A program made the position numbers and the translations under genes. DNA of 19,420 bases, taken from positions 1 through 19,420 of the forward strand of contig CAYTPE010000019.1 of assembly GCA_964439885.1 (NCBI GenBank), read 5' to 3'. Shown here one piece after another: positions 6,181 through 13,180 of this stretch. This DNA is from CAYTPE01 sp964439885 (GTDB lineage: Bacteria > Patescibacteriota > Patescibacteriia > Magasanikbacterales > GWA2-37-8). The first letter of the stretch is position 1, and each line of letters starts with the position of its first letter. The notes under the pieces are model-generated. The model was not told the origin of the DNA and searched no databases. It worked only from the letters and a program-made list of their open reading frames with translations.

Positions 6181-7869
6181 ATGCGAAACAGTTTGCTCAA
6201 AAATTTTTTGGCTATTTTTCTGCTCATCCTGCTTATTGTTGGAGCCTTTGCGTATATTCGCCATGGTCAAAATAAAACCCCCGAGCAAGTGGATTTGGCG
6301 AAAATTGTGAGCCAAATTAATAGCGGGGCGGTACAGAAAATCACCGTTCAAGACGATACCATTACCGCGACCATGAAGGATCCGAAAGCGCGTGCTGAGC
6401 AGGCCACCAAAGAAACGCAAGATTCATTTGGTGACGTGATGAAAAATTACGGCGTCACCGACGAAGCGCGAAAAAATTTACAAATTGAAATTCAAGGACA
6501 AAGTTCGTGGAAATTTTGGGCCGCTAATTTATTGCCGTCGCTTATTACCACCGTGCTCTTTATCGGCCTGCTCTACTTTATGACGCGTGGCATTCAAGGC
6601 GCGAATAATCGAGCGATGGGTTTTGGACAGAGCAACCCGCGTCAGGTAAAACCGGAAGACAATCGGGAGCGAAAAACGTTTGCCGATGTAGCGGGCGCTA
6701 AAGAAGCCAAAGAAGAGTTGCAGGAAGTAGTGGAATTTCTCAAAGATCAAAAAAAGTTTACCGAGATGGGGGCCAAAATTCCCAAAGGCGTGCTGCTCAT
6801 GGGTTCGCCCGGTACTGGTAAAACACTGCTCGCCAAAGCTGTGGCCGGAGAAGCCAACGTACCGTTCTTCCATATGAGCGGTTCCGAGTTTGTGGAAATG
6901 TTTGTGGGCGTGGGTGCTTCGCGCGTCCGTGATCTGTTTGGCAAAGCTAAACGCGCCGCTCCAGCCATTATTTTTATCGATGAAATTGATGCTGTCGGTC
7001 GACGCCGTGGCACCGGTCTTGGCGGGGGGCATGACGAACGCGAGCAAACACTCAACCAAATTCTTGTTGAAATGGACGGGTTTGAAGCCAACCTTGGCGT
7101 TATCGTCATGGCGGCTACCAACCGTCCCGATGTACTTGACCCGGCACTCTTGCGCCCCGGCCGTTTTGATCGACGAGTTGTCATTGACATGCCTGACATT
7201 GCGGATCGTGAAGAAATGTTGCACATCCACGCCAAGGGTAAACCGCTCGCTGATACCATTAGCATTCGCAAAATTGCCGAACGTACTCCGGGTTTTTCTG
7301 GGGCTGATCTTGCCAACCTCATGAATGAAGCGGCGATTCTGGCGGTCCGACGCAACAAAAAACAAATTGAAGAAATTGAAATACTTGAGAGTATCGAAAA
7401 AGTATTACTTGGCCCGGAACGCAAGAGTCGTATCATGAGCGATCGTGATAAAAAGAACACAGCGTATCATGAAGCCGGGCATGCTATCGTTGGATATCTT
7501 TTGCCTAACTCAGATCCTGTTCGTAAGGTATCTATTATTTCTCGCGGTCAGGCTGGCGGCTACACACTTAAGATGCCGGCTGAAGACAAACATTACCATA
7601 CGCTCGCTCAGTTTAAAGATGAACTTGCTATGGCCATGGGCGGTTATGTGGCCGAGAAAATGATTTTTGGAGATGAAAACGTTTCAACCGGCCCATCAAG
7701 CGACCTCAAAAATGCCACACAGATCGCGCGCAATATGGTAACGCGCTATGGCATGAGTGAAAAACTTGGGCCGCGCACATTCGGTAACCACGAAGAGCTC
7801 GTATTCCTCGGCGGACGAACTGGTGAGGAAAAAGATTATAGTGATAAAACCGCGGAAGAGATTGACTAA
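6181..7869 (+). CDS. ftsH: ATP-dependent zinc metalloprotease FtsH, C-terminally interrupted
   Basis: FtsH is a membrane-anchored hexameric AAA+ protease that extracts and degrades membrane and misfolded proteins. From ATG 6181 the product is 562 residues: an N-terminal transmembrane helix at about 9-25 (FLAIFLLILLIVGAFAYI), an external domain, a second helix near 115-137, then the AAA+ module with Walker A GSPGTGKT (208-215), Walker B IIFIDEID with D267/E268, and an SRH region. The protease domain has HEAGH (H430, E431, H434) and the third ligand D508 in SSDLKNAT. The frame stops at TAA 7867-7869 right after AEEID, although homology continues in the same frame to 8061. Upstream in-frame codons back to 6091 lack family character, so 6181 is chosen. 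Confidence 0.93.
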   Translation: MRNSLLKNFLAIFLLILLIVGAFAYIRHGQNKTPEQVDLAKIVSQINSGAVQKITVQDDTITATMKDPKARAEQATKETQDSFGDVMKNYGVTDEARKNLQIEIQGQSSWKFWAANLLPSLITTVLFIGLLYFMTRGIQGANNRAMGFGQSNPRQVKPEDNRERKTFADVAGAKEAKEELQEVVEFLKDQKKFTEMGAKIPKGVLLMGSPGTGKTLLAKAVAGEANVPFFHMSGSEFVEMFVGVGASRVRDLFGKAKRAAPAIIFIDEIDAVGRRRGTGLGGGHDEREQTLNQILVEMDGFEANLGVIVMAATNRPDVLDPALLRPGRFDRRVVIDMPDIADREEMLHIHAKGKPLADTISIRKIAERTPGFSGADLANLMNEAAILAVRRNKKQIEEIEILESIEKVLLGPERKSRIMSDRDKKNTAYHEAGHAIVGYLLPNSDPVRKVSIISRGQAGGYTLKMPAEDKHYHTLAQFKDELAMAMGGYVAEKMIFGDENVSTGPSSDLKNATQIARNMVTRYGMSEKLGPRTFGNHEELVFLGGRTGEEKDYSDKTAEEID

Positions 7870-8064
7870 GAAATTCGTAAGCTCCTTGGCGATGCGGAAA
7901 CAACCGCCCGCCGCGTGCTTACCGAAAACAGAGCGAAGATGGACCAGATGGTATCGGTACTGCTCGAAAAAGAAACCATTGAAGAAGAAGATATCCGCGC
8001 GATTATGGGGGTAGAACAAAAAAAGAATAATCCGAGCGGCCCAGGCATTGAAATTCGAGAATAA
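7870..8064 (+). pseudogene. ftsH: In-frame C-terminal remainder of ftsH beyond a TAA
   Basis: Directly after the TAA, the same frame continues for 64 codons with typical FtsH C-terminal sequence: EIRKLLGDAETTARRVL, then a KMDQMVSVLLEKETIEEEDI segment and RAIMG, ending at TAA 8062-8064. FtsH proteins commonly read IDEEIR or IDEEVR here, so the stop replaces what is probably a GAA codon by one base change. With the stop read through, the protein would be 627 residues, a normal FtsH length. No convincing internal start exists for independent translation. Either a real nonsense mutation, readthrough or a sequence error. Confidence 0.85.
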
Positions 8065-8088
8065 AGAGGAAAAACAAAAATATAACTC

Positions 8089-8116
8089 AAACACCCGACA
8101 TCTGTCGGGTGTTTTT
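8089..8116 (+). terminator. Intrinsic terminator after ftsH
   Basis: AAACACCCGACA (8089-8100) pairs with TGTCGGGTGTTT (8103-8114), with the innermost pairs open as the loop, followed by T residues. It lies 25 bases after the second ftsH stop, not after the first, which supports the longer frame as the original gene end. Confidence 0.88.
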
Positions 8117-8137
8117 CTACTGTATTTTTGCAAAATA

Positions 8138-8146
8138 TGCTATACT
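8138..8146 (+). promoter_or_regulatory. Extended -10 promoter of the membrane protein - pilB unit
   Basis: TGC followed by TATACT is an extended -10 element (TGnTATAAT class) with no good -35 at 17 bases. It lies just beyond the ftsH terminator, with start expected near 8153. Confidence 0.6.
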
Positions 8147-8237
8147 AGAGTCGTAAGAGGCCAATTTGTTTGGTGCAAACTGGCTCGCAAATCTTTATTT
8201 TATGTCTGCCCTGCTTGGGGCAGGTAATCGCGTATGT

Positions 8238-9179
8238 ATGAAGGAGCCAACCTATCGTAACGCGCTTGTTGCCGCGTGGAAATTGATCCGCCACCACAGC
8301 ACTTTGTGGATTTTGGGTATTTTAGCAGTTCTCAGCGGCCAGCTCGGCATTAATAGTTTCGTCGGGCAGCTTATTTCTTCGCAGTATCAAGGGTACACAG
8401 TGTTCAATTGGAACGCCGTATTGTGGCCGGAGGTCCATTCGTGGCTCGCCGGTATTGGCGTATTATGGCTCGCCATAATTCTCGGCGTGCTCATCGCGGC
8501 TGTTGCTATTTTTAGTGTGGCCGCTCAAGGGGCGCTCGTGGCAGCATCGGCCGATGAATTTCATACTACTCGTGAACCAGACATTACGTTCGCGTGGCAT
8601 CAAGGTGTGCGGCATTTCTGGAGAATTCTCTCGGTAGCGATACTCAAAAAAGTTTTGCTCGTGGCAGTGCTACTCATGGTTTCGTGGCTTGCGGCCGAAT
8701 GGATAAATGGAAGCGGTATCGGTTCAGTATTATTGCTGGCAGGCGGTTTGTTTAGTGGCCTTGTCATTGCGTCACTCGCAGTGTATACCACAGCTTACAT
8801 TGTGATAGAAGAATACACGCTTGGCAAAGCGCTCGGCCGCGCGTGGAATTTGTTTCATCATCATATGCTGGTTTCACTGGAAACCAGCGCGGTTTTGCTC
8901 GTGCTCAACACCCTTGTTCTGGTGGCAGTTGTTTTGGTGTCATCGTTGTGCCTGCTGCCGTCGCTTCTCGCCGTGCTCCTTTCGGGCGCGACGGGCAGCA
9001 CCCTATTTGTATCAATTGGGCTATCCATTTCCATCGCACTTTTTGTCGCGTTGGTTGTGTTTGTGGGAGGTGTGTACAACGCGTATACCACAGCCGTATG
9101 GACATATTTATTCCTCAAGATGCATCGTGAGGGGGTATTGAGTCGCGTGATGCACCATATGGGAAAATTAGTGCGGTAG
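8238..9179 (+). CDS. Polytopic membrane protein, GPDPase-membrane-domain-like
   Basis: From ATG 8238 the product is 313 residues, opening MKEPTYRNALVAAWKLIRHH and followed by about six hydrophobic segments, including WLAGIGVLWLAIILGVLIAA, VLLVAVLLMVSWLAAEWI, and a final VSIGLSISIALFVALVVFVG. The AYIVIEEYTLGKALGRAWNL stretch between helices resembles the repeated amphipathic element of glycerophosphodiester phosphodiesterase membrane-domain proteins, which bacteria often carry without the enzyme domain. No catalytic residues are recognisable. The frame is open upstream to TTG 8166, where AAGAGG (8155-8160) could serve as a ribosome site, and ATG 8202 is another option, so the start is uncertain. 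Its stop is 18 bases before pilB, suggesting co-transcription. Confidence 0.8.
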   Translation: MKEPTYRNALVAAWKLIRHHSTLWILGILAVLSGQLGINSFVGQLISSQYQGYTVFNWNAVLWPEVHSWLAGIGVLWLAIILGVLIAAVAIFSVAAQGALVAASADEFHTTREPDITFAWHQGVRHFWRILSVAILKKVLLVAVLLMVSWLAAEWINGSGIGSVLLLAGGLFSGLVIASLAVYTTAYIVIEEYTLGKALGRAWNLFHHHMLVSLETSAVLLVLNTLVLVAVVLVSSLCLLPSLLAVLLSGATGSTLFVSIGLSISIALFVALVVFVGGVYNAYTTAVWTYLFLKMHREGVLSRVMHHMGKLVR

Positions 9180-9197
9180 AGAATTTTATTGTATCGT

Positions 9198-10910
9198 ATG
9201 ACATCGGATTTTCCGTCCATCACAGATATCACTAAAAAAAATAAGGCTACGCCTAAGGCGGCTGCTTCAAGTGCCGCCGCTCAGTTTAGTAAGAAAATGA
9301 CCGAGATTCAGCAAAAAGAAAAAGAGCACGAAGCCGAAAAATATGCTGCTGCTCTTGGTTTGCCCTACATAGATTTGGCGGTGTTTCCGGTATCGTCGGA
9401 GGCACTGCGTATGATACCGCTTGAGAATGCCAAACAGCTCCAGGCAGCGTGCTTTTACGCAACGCCTGAACGTATCAAAGTGGCCACCACCAACCAGACT
9501 GAGGCGGTCAAGGAGATGGTGTACCAATTGGGTGAACGGCATCACGCAGAAACGGAGACGTATATCGTTTCCGAGCACAGTTTAGAGCATGTGCTGGGGC
9601 TCTACGCGAATTTACCGGTGGTGAAACCCATTACCAAAGATATCGTTATTACCGACGAAGAAATCAACAAGTTCGAAGTGTCCATCAACAATTTGCAAAG
9701 TCTCGAAAAAGCTTTTCAAAATGTTTCCATTACCGACATCCTCACGCTCATGGTGGCGGCCGCGCTTAAAACCAATTCATCCGACATCCATGTAGAAGCA
9801 GAAGAAACAGGCATTGCCGTTCGTTATCGAGTGGATGGCGTGCTGCACGAAGTGGCCAGGCTCCCCATTGAACAATGGAAGCGATTTGTTTCACGCATCA
9901 AATTGTTAGCCGCGCTCAAAATCAACATTACCGATCGACCTCAAGACGGGCGCGTTACCCTCAAGCTCAATTCAGGCAGCCTCGACGTGCGTGTGTCTAC
10001 CATGCCAACCATTCATGGCGAAAGCGTGGTGATGCGTATTCTGCACAGTGGCAGTAAGGGTGTCACCTATGACGAATTGGGCCTCAGAGGCGATGCGTAC
10101 GAACGACTGAAGCGTGAAGTAGAGCGCCCCAATGGCATGATTATTACCACTGGTCCGACTGGTTCCGGTAAAACCACCACACTCTACGCCATACTGCGCA
10201 CACTCAACAAACCCGGCGTCAAAATCATCACACTCGAAGATCCGATCGAAATTAAAATGGAGGGCATCAACCAAAGCCAGGTAGACCCGTCGCACGAGTA
10301 TACGTTTGCAAATGGTTTACGAAGTATTCTGCGCCAAGATCCGGATATTTGTATGGTCGGTGAAATTCGTGATTTGGAAACCGCCGAAACCGCTATTCAG
10401 GCTGCTCTTACCGGACACCTTATGCTCTCCACCATCCATACCAACAGTGCCGCTGGTGCTATTCCGCGTTTTCTCTCCATGGGTGTAAAGCCATTTTTGC
10501 TTGCGCCATCACTCAATTGTGTCATCGGTCAACGATTGGTGCGTCGTATTTGCAACGAATGTATCGTGCCCACCACGCTTACGGAAGAACAAATGCAAAA
10601 AGCCCGCACCATTCTCTCAGCCTTACCCGAAGCCGAGCGTTCCAAGGTAGACGTGGATCACCTCACCTTCTACAAAGGTGCCGGGTGCGAAGTGTGCAGT
10701 GGGCTTGGGTATAAAGGCCGCATTGGCATTTATGAGCTTTTTGCCATGAACAAACAAATTGAAGAAATAATTCTGAGTGGTAAAGTTTCCGAGTATGTCA
10801 TTCAGGAAGTAGCAATTAAAAACGGTATGGTAACCATGGCGCAAGACGGGCTTTTGAAAGCGCTCGACAAGATTACGACGGTGGATGAGGTGTTCCGTGT
10901 GGCGGAGTAA
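9198..10910 (+). CDS. pilB: Type IV pilus assembly / type II secretion ATPase (PilB/GspE family)
   Basis: This hexameric cytoplasmic ATPase powers pilin polymerisation. The 570 residues include an N-terminal charged helix (KKMTEIQQKEKEHEAEKY), an MshEN/GspE N-terminal domain at about 40-140, and the C-terminal ATPase: SSDIHVEAEE and RVDGVLHEV of the N2 domain, Walker A GPTGSGKTT (319-327), an Asp box with LEDPIE, Walker B ending VGEIRD (388-392), a His box TGHLMLSTIHTN, and a tetracysteine zinc site C452/C455 and C497/C500, a feature of PilB/GspE rather than PilT. ATG 9198 is chosen over the in-frame TTG 9189. No pilC, pilT or pilin gene is in the window, so the assignment to pili rather than another secretion or uptake machine rests on family only. 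Confidence 0.93.
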   Translation: MTSDFPSITDITKKNKATPKAAASSAAAQFSKKMTEIQQKEKEHEAEKYAAALGLPYIDLAVFPVSSEALRMIPLENAKQLQAACFYATPERIKVATTNQTEAVKEMVYQLGERHHAETETYIVSEHSLEHVLGLYANLPVVKPITKDIVITDEEINKFEVSINNLQSLEKAFQNVSITDILTLMVAAALKTNSSDIHVEAEETGIAVRYRVDGVLHEVARLPIEQWKRFVSRIKLLAALKINITDRPQDGRVTLKLNSGSLDVRVSTMPTIHGESVVMRILHSGSKGVTYDELGLRGDAYERLKREVERPNGMIITTGPTGSGKTTTLYAILRTLNKPGVKIITLEDPIEIKMEGINQSQVDPSHEYTFANGLRSILRQDPDICMVGEIRDLETAETAIQAALTGHLMLSTIHTNSAAGAIPRFLSMGVKPFLLAPSLNCVIGQRLVRRICNECIVPTTLTEEQMQKARTILSALPEAERSKVDVDHLTFYKGAGCEVCSGLGYKGRIGIYELFAMNKQIEEIILSGKVSEYVIQEVAIKNGMVTMAQDGLLKALDKITTVDEVFRVAE

Positions 10911-10919
10911 GGGGGTGTC

Positions 10920-10968
10920 GCGTAGCGCGTAACGTGTATCCTATATCTCGTAACTCGTAGTTCGTAAC
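10920..10968. repeat. Degenerate heptamer tandem repeat (TCGTAAC-like)
   Basis: Seven consecutive 7-base units can be read: GCGTAGC, GCGTAAC, GTGTATC, CTATATC, TCGTAAC, TCGTAGT, TCGTAAC. The last three are the cleanest. The array starts nine bases after the pilB stop and fills most of the gap up to the next promoter. Confidence 0.65.
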
Positions 10969-11003
10969 ATATAATTGAGTAAGTGAGGTATGAGACCGTT
11001 CCG

Positions 11004-11027
11004 TTGACACGCACAATATGGTATACT
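11004..11027 (+). promoter_or_regulatory. Promoter of the baseplate-J-like gene
   Basis: An extended -10, TGG then TATACT (11022-11027), is the strongest signal. TTGACA at 11004-11009 is perfect, but only 12 bases away, too close for a standard pair, so the extended -10 probably dominates. Start is expected near 11034, giving a 40-base leader. Confidence 0.55.
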
Positions 11028-11073
11028 TATTAGTGAACATACATTTTTCACCTTTTGTTTTAAGTGAAAGCCT

Positions 11074-12213
11074 ATGATTACACATCGCATGGCCACGCAG
11101 CCGGCTCCTGAGCCGCCGACACGATTATACAAAATTATCGCTCTCGGTTTTCTTATTGTTACAATCGGTTTGCTCGCGGTTATTATATTTGTGACTTCCA
11201 AAAGCGCCACTATTGTGGTACAGGCAAAAGAAGATAAAGAAAAAGTAGATGTCACGGTCGGTGTTACGGCACAGAATTCCGACACGACAGTACGCGGCAC
11301 GGTAACGACATCACAGTTCGTCTGGTCAGAAAAATATCATGTAAATGGTACCAAGAAAGTGGACGGCACGGCTACCGGTAAAGTTATCATTTACAATAAA
11401 ACAGACAGCGCACAGCCGCTTGTGAAAACCACTCGTTTGCTCAGCACCAGCGGCGTGCTTTTTCGCCTTACCAATGGCGTCAACGTGCCCGCAAACGGTC
11501 AAGTAGAAGCTGATGTGTATGCCGACAAAACAGGCGACGCGAGCGATATCGCGCCTACTACTTTTACTATCCCTGGATTGCCCGAAACGAAACAAAAAGT
11601 GATCTATGCCGAAAGCAAAGAAGCAATGACCGGAGGCATCACCACTGCCGGAGTGCTTACTGATGACGATGTTAAAAAGGCCGAGGACGACTACAAACAA
11701 AAAGTACTCGACACCTATACAAAAAATTTACCCGGCACCGAACAAACCCTGGGCAGGGTCTTCCTGGTATCTAATCTGACCGTTAAGACCGATCACAAAG
11801 TGGGGGAGGAAGTTGGTGAATTCACCGTGAGCGGCACTAGCACCATTGCCACTGTTACCTACGATGCCAACGCGTTGGCCGATGTACTCGATAAACAAGT
11901 GACATCGAAAGTAGACACCACCGCGGAGCGTTATTTGCCCGGCAATGATTCACCCGAGGTAGTGCTTGGCAGTGTGGACGCCAAAAATAACACGGCGACT
12001 CTCACTGTGCATGACACTATCACCGTCACGCTCGACGCCAACGTCGACAAACTCGCTCCACGTAATTTCTTTGGCAAAAGCAAGGAAGAAATTCAACGGT
12101 ATATTTTAGGTCTCGACCACGTGGCCGCGGTCGATGTGAAATTTTCGCCATCGTGGGTACTCTCGGCCCCCACGGTACCGGACAAGATAAAAGTGGTGGT
12201 GAAAAACATGTGA
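11074..12213 (+). CDS. Baseplate J/gp47-like single-pass membrane protein
   Basis: The product is 379 residues. A short cytoplasmic N-terminus with PAPEPPTR precedes one transmembrane helix at about 20-41 (KIIALGFLIVTIGLLAVIIF); the remainder is predicted outside and rich in beta-forming Thr/Val. A central segment, about 105-190, has the pattern of the baseplate J/gp47-annotated proteins often seen in CPR genomes: ATGKVIIYNKT, TTRLLSTSGVLFRLTNGVNV, PANGQVEADVYAD, TTFTIPGLPETK, IYAESKEAMTGG. A charged helix (KKAEDDYKQKVLDTYTKN) and a C-terminal beta region follow. There is no phage context around it, so it is probably an envelope protein rather than a tail part (inference). The stop codon TGA forms part of the first downstream hairpin repeat. 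Confidence 0.78.
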   Translation: MITHRMATQPAPEPPTRLYKIIALGFLIVTIGLLAVIIFVTSKSATIVVQAKEDKEKVDVTVGVTAQNSDTTVRGTVTTSQFVWSEKYHVNGTKKVDGTATGKVIIYNKTDSAQPLVKTTRLLSTSGVLFRLTNGVNVPANGQVEADVYADKTGDASDIAPTTFTIPGLPETKQKVIYAESKEAMTGGITTAGVLTDDDVKKAEDDYKQKVLDTYTKNLPGTEQTLGRVFLVSNLTVKTDHKVGEEVGEFTVSGTSTIATVTYDANALADVLDKQVTSKVDTTAERYLPGNDSPEVVLGSVDAKNNTATLTVHDTITVTLDANVDKLAPRNFFGKSKEEIQRYILGLDHVAAVDVKFSPSWVLSAPTVPDKIKVVVKNM

Positions 12214-12273
12214 TTTAACGAAATCATGCCGCGCACCGTCCGATTCAACGGAATCGTGCCACGTAACGTCCTT
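12212..12273. repeat. Two 30-base direct repeats, each with a small hairpin
   Basis: Units 12214-12243 and 12244-12273 agree at 22 of 30 positions. Each contains a 5-bp stem with an AACG loop: GATTT/AAATC at 12212-12225 and GATTC/GAATC at 12242-12255. The difference between the two stems is compensatory (T-A to C-G). The first stem overlaps the stop codon of the preceding gene. Confidence 0.6.
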
Positions 12274-12336
12274 TGAAACGAGGCCTTTGAAGCGCGGTGT
12301 GTAGATATTGAGATTTAAACAGAATATATATTGTAG

Positions 12337-12356
12337 GGGCGAACAGCTGTTCGCCC
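12337..12356. repeat. Perfect 20-base palindrome
   Basis: GGGCGAACAGCTGTTCGCCC is fully self-complementary, preceded by GTAG and followed by TTAT. The GTAGGGGCGA...TCGCCC form resembles a dispersed palindromic repeat type seen in many genomes. No U-tract follows, so it is at most a weak terminator for the preceding gene. Confidence 0.7.
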
Positions 12357-12365
12357 TTATGTTAT

Positions 12366-12394
12366 TTGACACATTTTTTGATGTTTGTTATAGT
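12366..12394 (+). promoter_or_regulatory. Promoter of the T-box - GNAT - thrS unit
   Basis: TTGACA (12366-12371), a 17-base spacer and TATAGT (12389-12394) form a near-consensus sigma-70 promoter. Start is expected near 12401, so the transcript begins immediately before the T-box leader. Confidence 0.85.
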
Positions 12395-12400
12395 GCCACT

Positions 12401-12541
12401 AATGACAGGCGCGGCCTACCAAACCGTGCAACGGAAGACAATTAAGCCGCCAGCTGGCGGAAAAAGCGAAACACGCGGGTGGAACCGCCAAAACACCTAT
12501 TTTGGCCCCGCTATCTCAGTTTTTGAGGTAGCGGGGTTTTT
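12401..12541 (+). promoter_or_regulatory. T-box riboswitch leader
   Basis: The T-box sequence GGGTGGAACCGC (12477-12488) matches the consensus GGGUGGNACCGC. A full antiterminator folds around it: A1 helix GCGGG (12475-12479) with CCCGC (12507-12511); a 7-base bulge TGGAACC (12480-12486), in which TGGA would pair with an uncharged tRNA ending UCCA; A2 helix GCCAAAA (12487-12493) with TTTTGGC (12500-12506); a 6-base apical loop. The 3' strand of A1 is also the 5' strand of the terminator, the normal T-box switch. Upstream, CCGCC/GGCGG (12447-12460) could be Stem III. Only about 45 bases remain for Stem I, drawable as GCGGC (12411-12415) with GCCGC (12446-12450), capped by CCGT/ACGG. Its 3' loop holds ACA (12438-12440), a possible threonine specifier. 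The Stem I model is weak because it overlaps the Stem III hairpin. Confidence 0.85.
12506..12541 (+). terminator. T-box-controlled intrinsic terminator
   Basis: CCCCGCTATCTCA (12506-12518) pairs with TGAGGTAGCGGGG (12524-12536) over 13 bp with one wobble, loop GTTTT, then five T. Its 5' strand overlaps the antiterminator (12506-12511), so the two structures are mutually exclusive. It ends 12 bases before the GNAT start codon. Confidence 0.92.
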
Positions 12542-12552
12542 CTTTTGCCCAT

Positions 12553-13086
12553 ATGAAAAAAGTAATTTTAAGAGGTAAACGAGTAACATTACGGCCGTAT
12601 CTTTTATCCGATTCGCCAACTTTTTATCAATGGTTTAAAGACAAAGAAGTGATCAGGTACTTAGGAGCGCCACCGCCCAAGTCGCTCAAAGATGAAGAAA
12701 AATTCGTGCGTAAAAATCAACGAAGAAAAAATGGTAATACGTTCGCGGTGTTGAATGAAACTGGAAAATTAATTGGCAGCGCCGGCATTGGCTTTGAAGA
12801 AGGCGTCGCAACTCTCGGCGTCCTCATAGGAGAAAAAAGCGAATGGAACAAAGGGTATGGAACCGAGATAATTCAAACGCTCACTGAGTACGGTTTCAGC
12901 CATAAAAAGATCCACCGGGTACAACTACGCGTGACGAAAGAAAACGCACCAGCCGTGCGGGCATACGAAAAGGCGGGGTTTGTTAAAGAAGGAGTAGAGC
13001 GCCAGTCGATGTGGAATCCAGTACTCAAGCGTTTCGATGACGATATTATCATGAGCATTCTCCGCGCAGAATGGAAAAAATCTTAA
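12553..13086 (+). CDS. GNAT family N-acetyltransferase (RimJ/RimL-like)
   Basis: The 177 residues have the Acetyltransf_3/RimJ-RimL layout: N-terminal VILRGKRVTLRPYLLSD, DKEVIRYLG near the substrate side, beta strands with NTFAVLNETGKLIGSAGIGF, the acetyl-CoA pyrophosphate loop NKGYGTE (99-105), and motif B NAPAVRAYEKAGF (131-143). It transfers an acetyl group from acetyl-CoA to an amine; the substrate cannot be told from sequence (protein N-termini, tRNA-linked or small amines are possible). It is the first gene after the T-box terminator and 94 bases upstream of thrS on the same strand, so it is expected to be expressed only when the T-box antiterminates. Confidence 0.9.
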   Translation: MKKVILRGKRVTLRPYLLSDSPTFYQWFKDKEVIRYLGAPPPKSLKDEEKFVRKNQRRKNGNTFAVLNETGKLIGSAGIGFEEGVATLGVLIGEKSEWNKGYGTEIIQTLTEYGFSHKKIHRVQLRVTKENAPAVRAYEKAGFVKEGVERQSMWNPVLKRFDDDIIMSILRAEWKKS

Positions 13087-13117
13087 ATCTACAATCTTAA
13101 TCTTAAATTAAAAGGAC

Positions 13118-13169
13118 AGGTACGCTCGCACGGGGATTGCCACGTCGCTCGTACCTCGCCCCTCGCAAT
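13118..13169. repeat. REP-like palindromic element between GNAT and thrS
   Basis: AGGTACG (13118-13124) pairs with CGTACCT (13150-13156), and ATTGC (13136-13140) with GCAAT (13165-13169). The GATTGCCACGTCG...CTCGCAATGAC form matches a common dispersed bacterial palindrome type. No promoter or U-tract is evident, so it does not obviously separate the two genes transcriptionally. Confidence 0.5.
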
Positions 13170-13180
13170 GACGCACCTAT

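Noticed and set aside
6529..7460. Long open frames antisense to ftsH
   Set aside because: They mirror the conserved AAA+ coding sequence and have low-complexity Ser/Arg composition; shadows of ftsH.
7867..7869. Possible stop-codon recoding (alternative genetic code)
   Set aside because: TAA ends rpsA and gyrA normally, and TGA ends the lipoprotein and baseplate-J-like genes, so a recoded stop across the genome is not supported.
10920..10968. CRISPR array
   Set aside because: The units are 7 bases with no spacers; no repeat-spacer pattern or cas gene occurs in the window.
11074..12213. Prophage or tail-like contractile system
   Set aside because: Only one baseplate-like domain, with its own membrane anchor; no terminase, capsid, sheath, integrase or lysis gene nearby.
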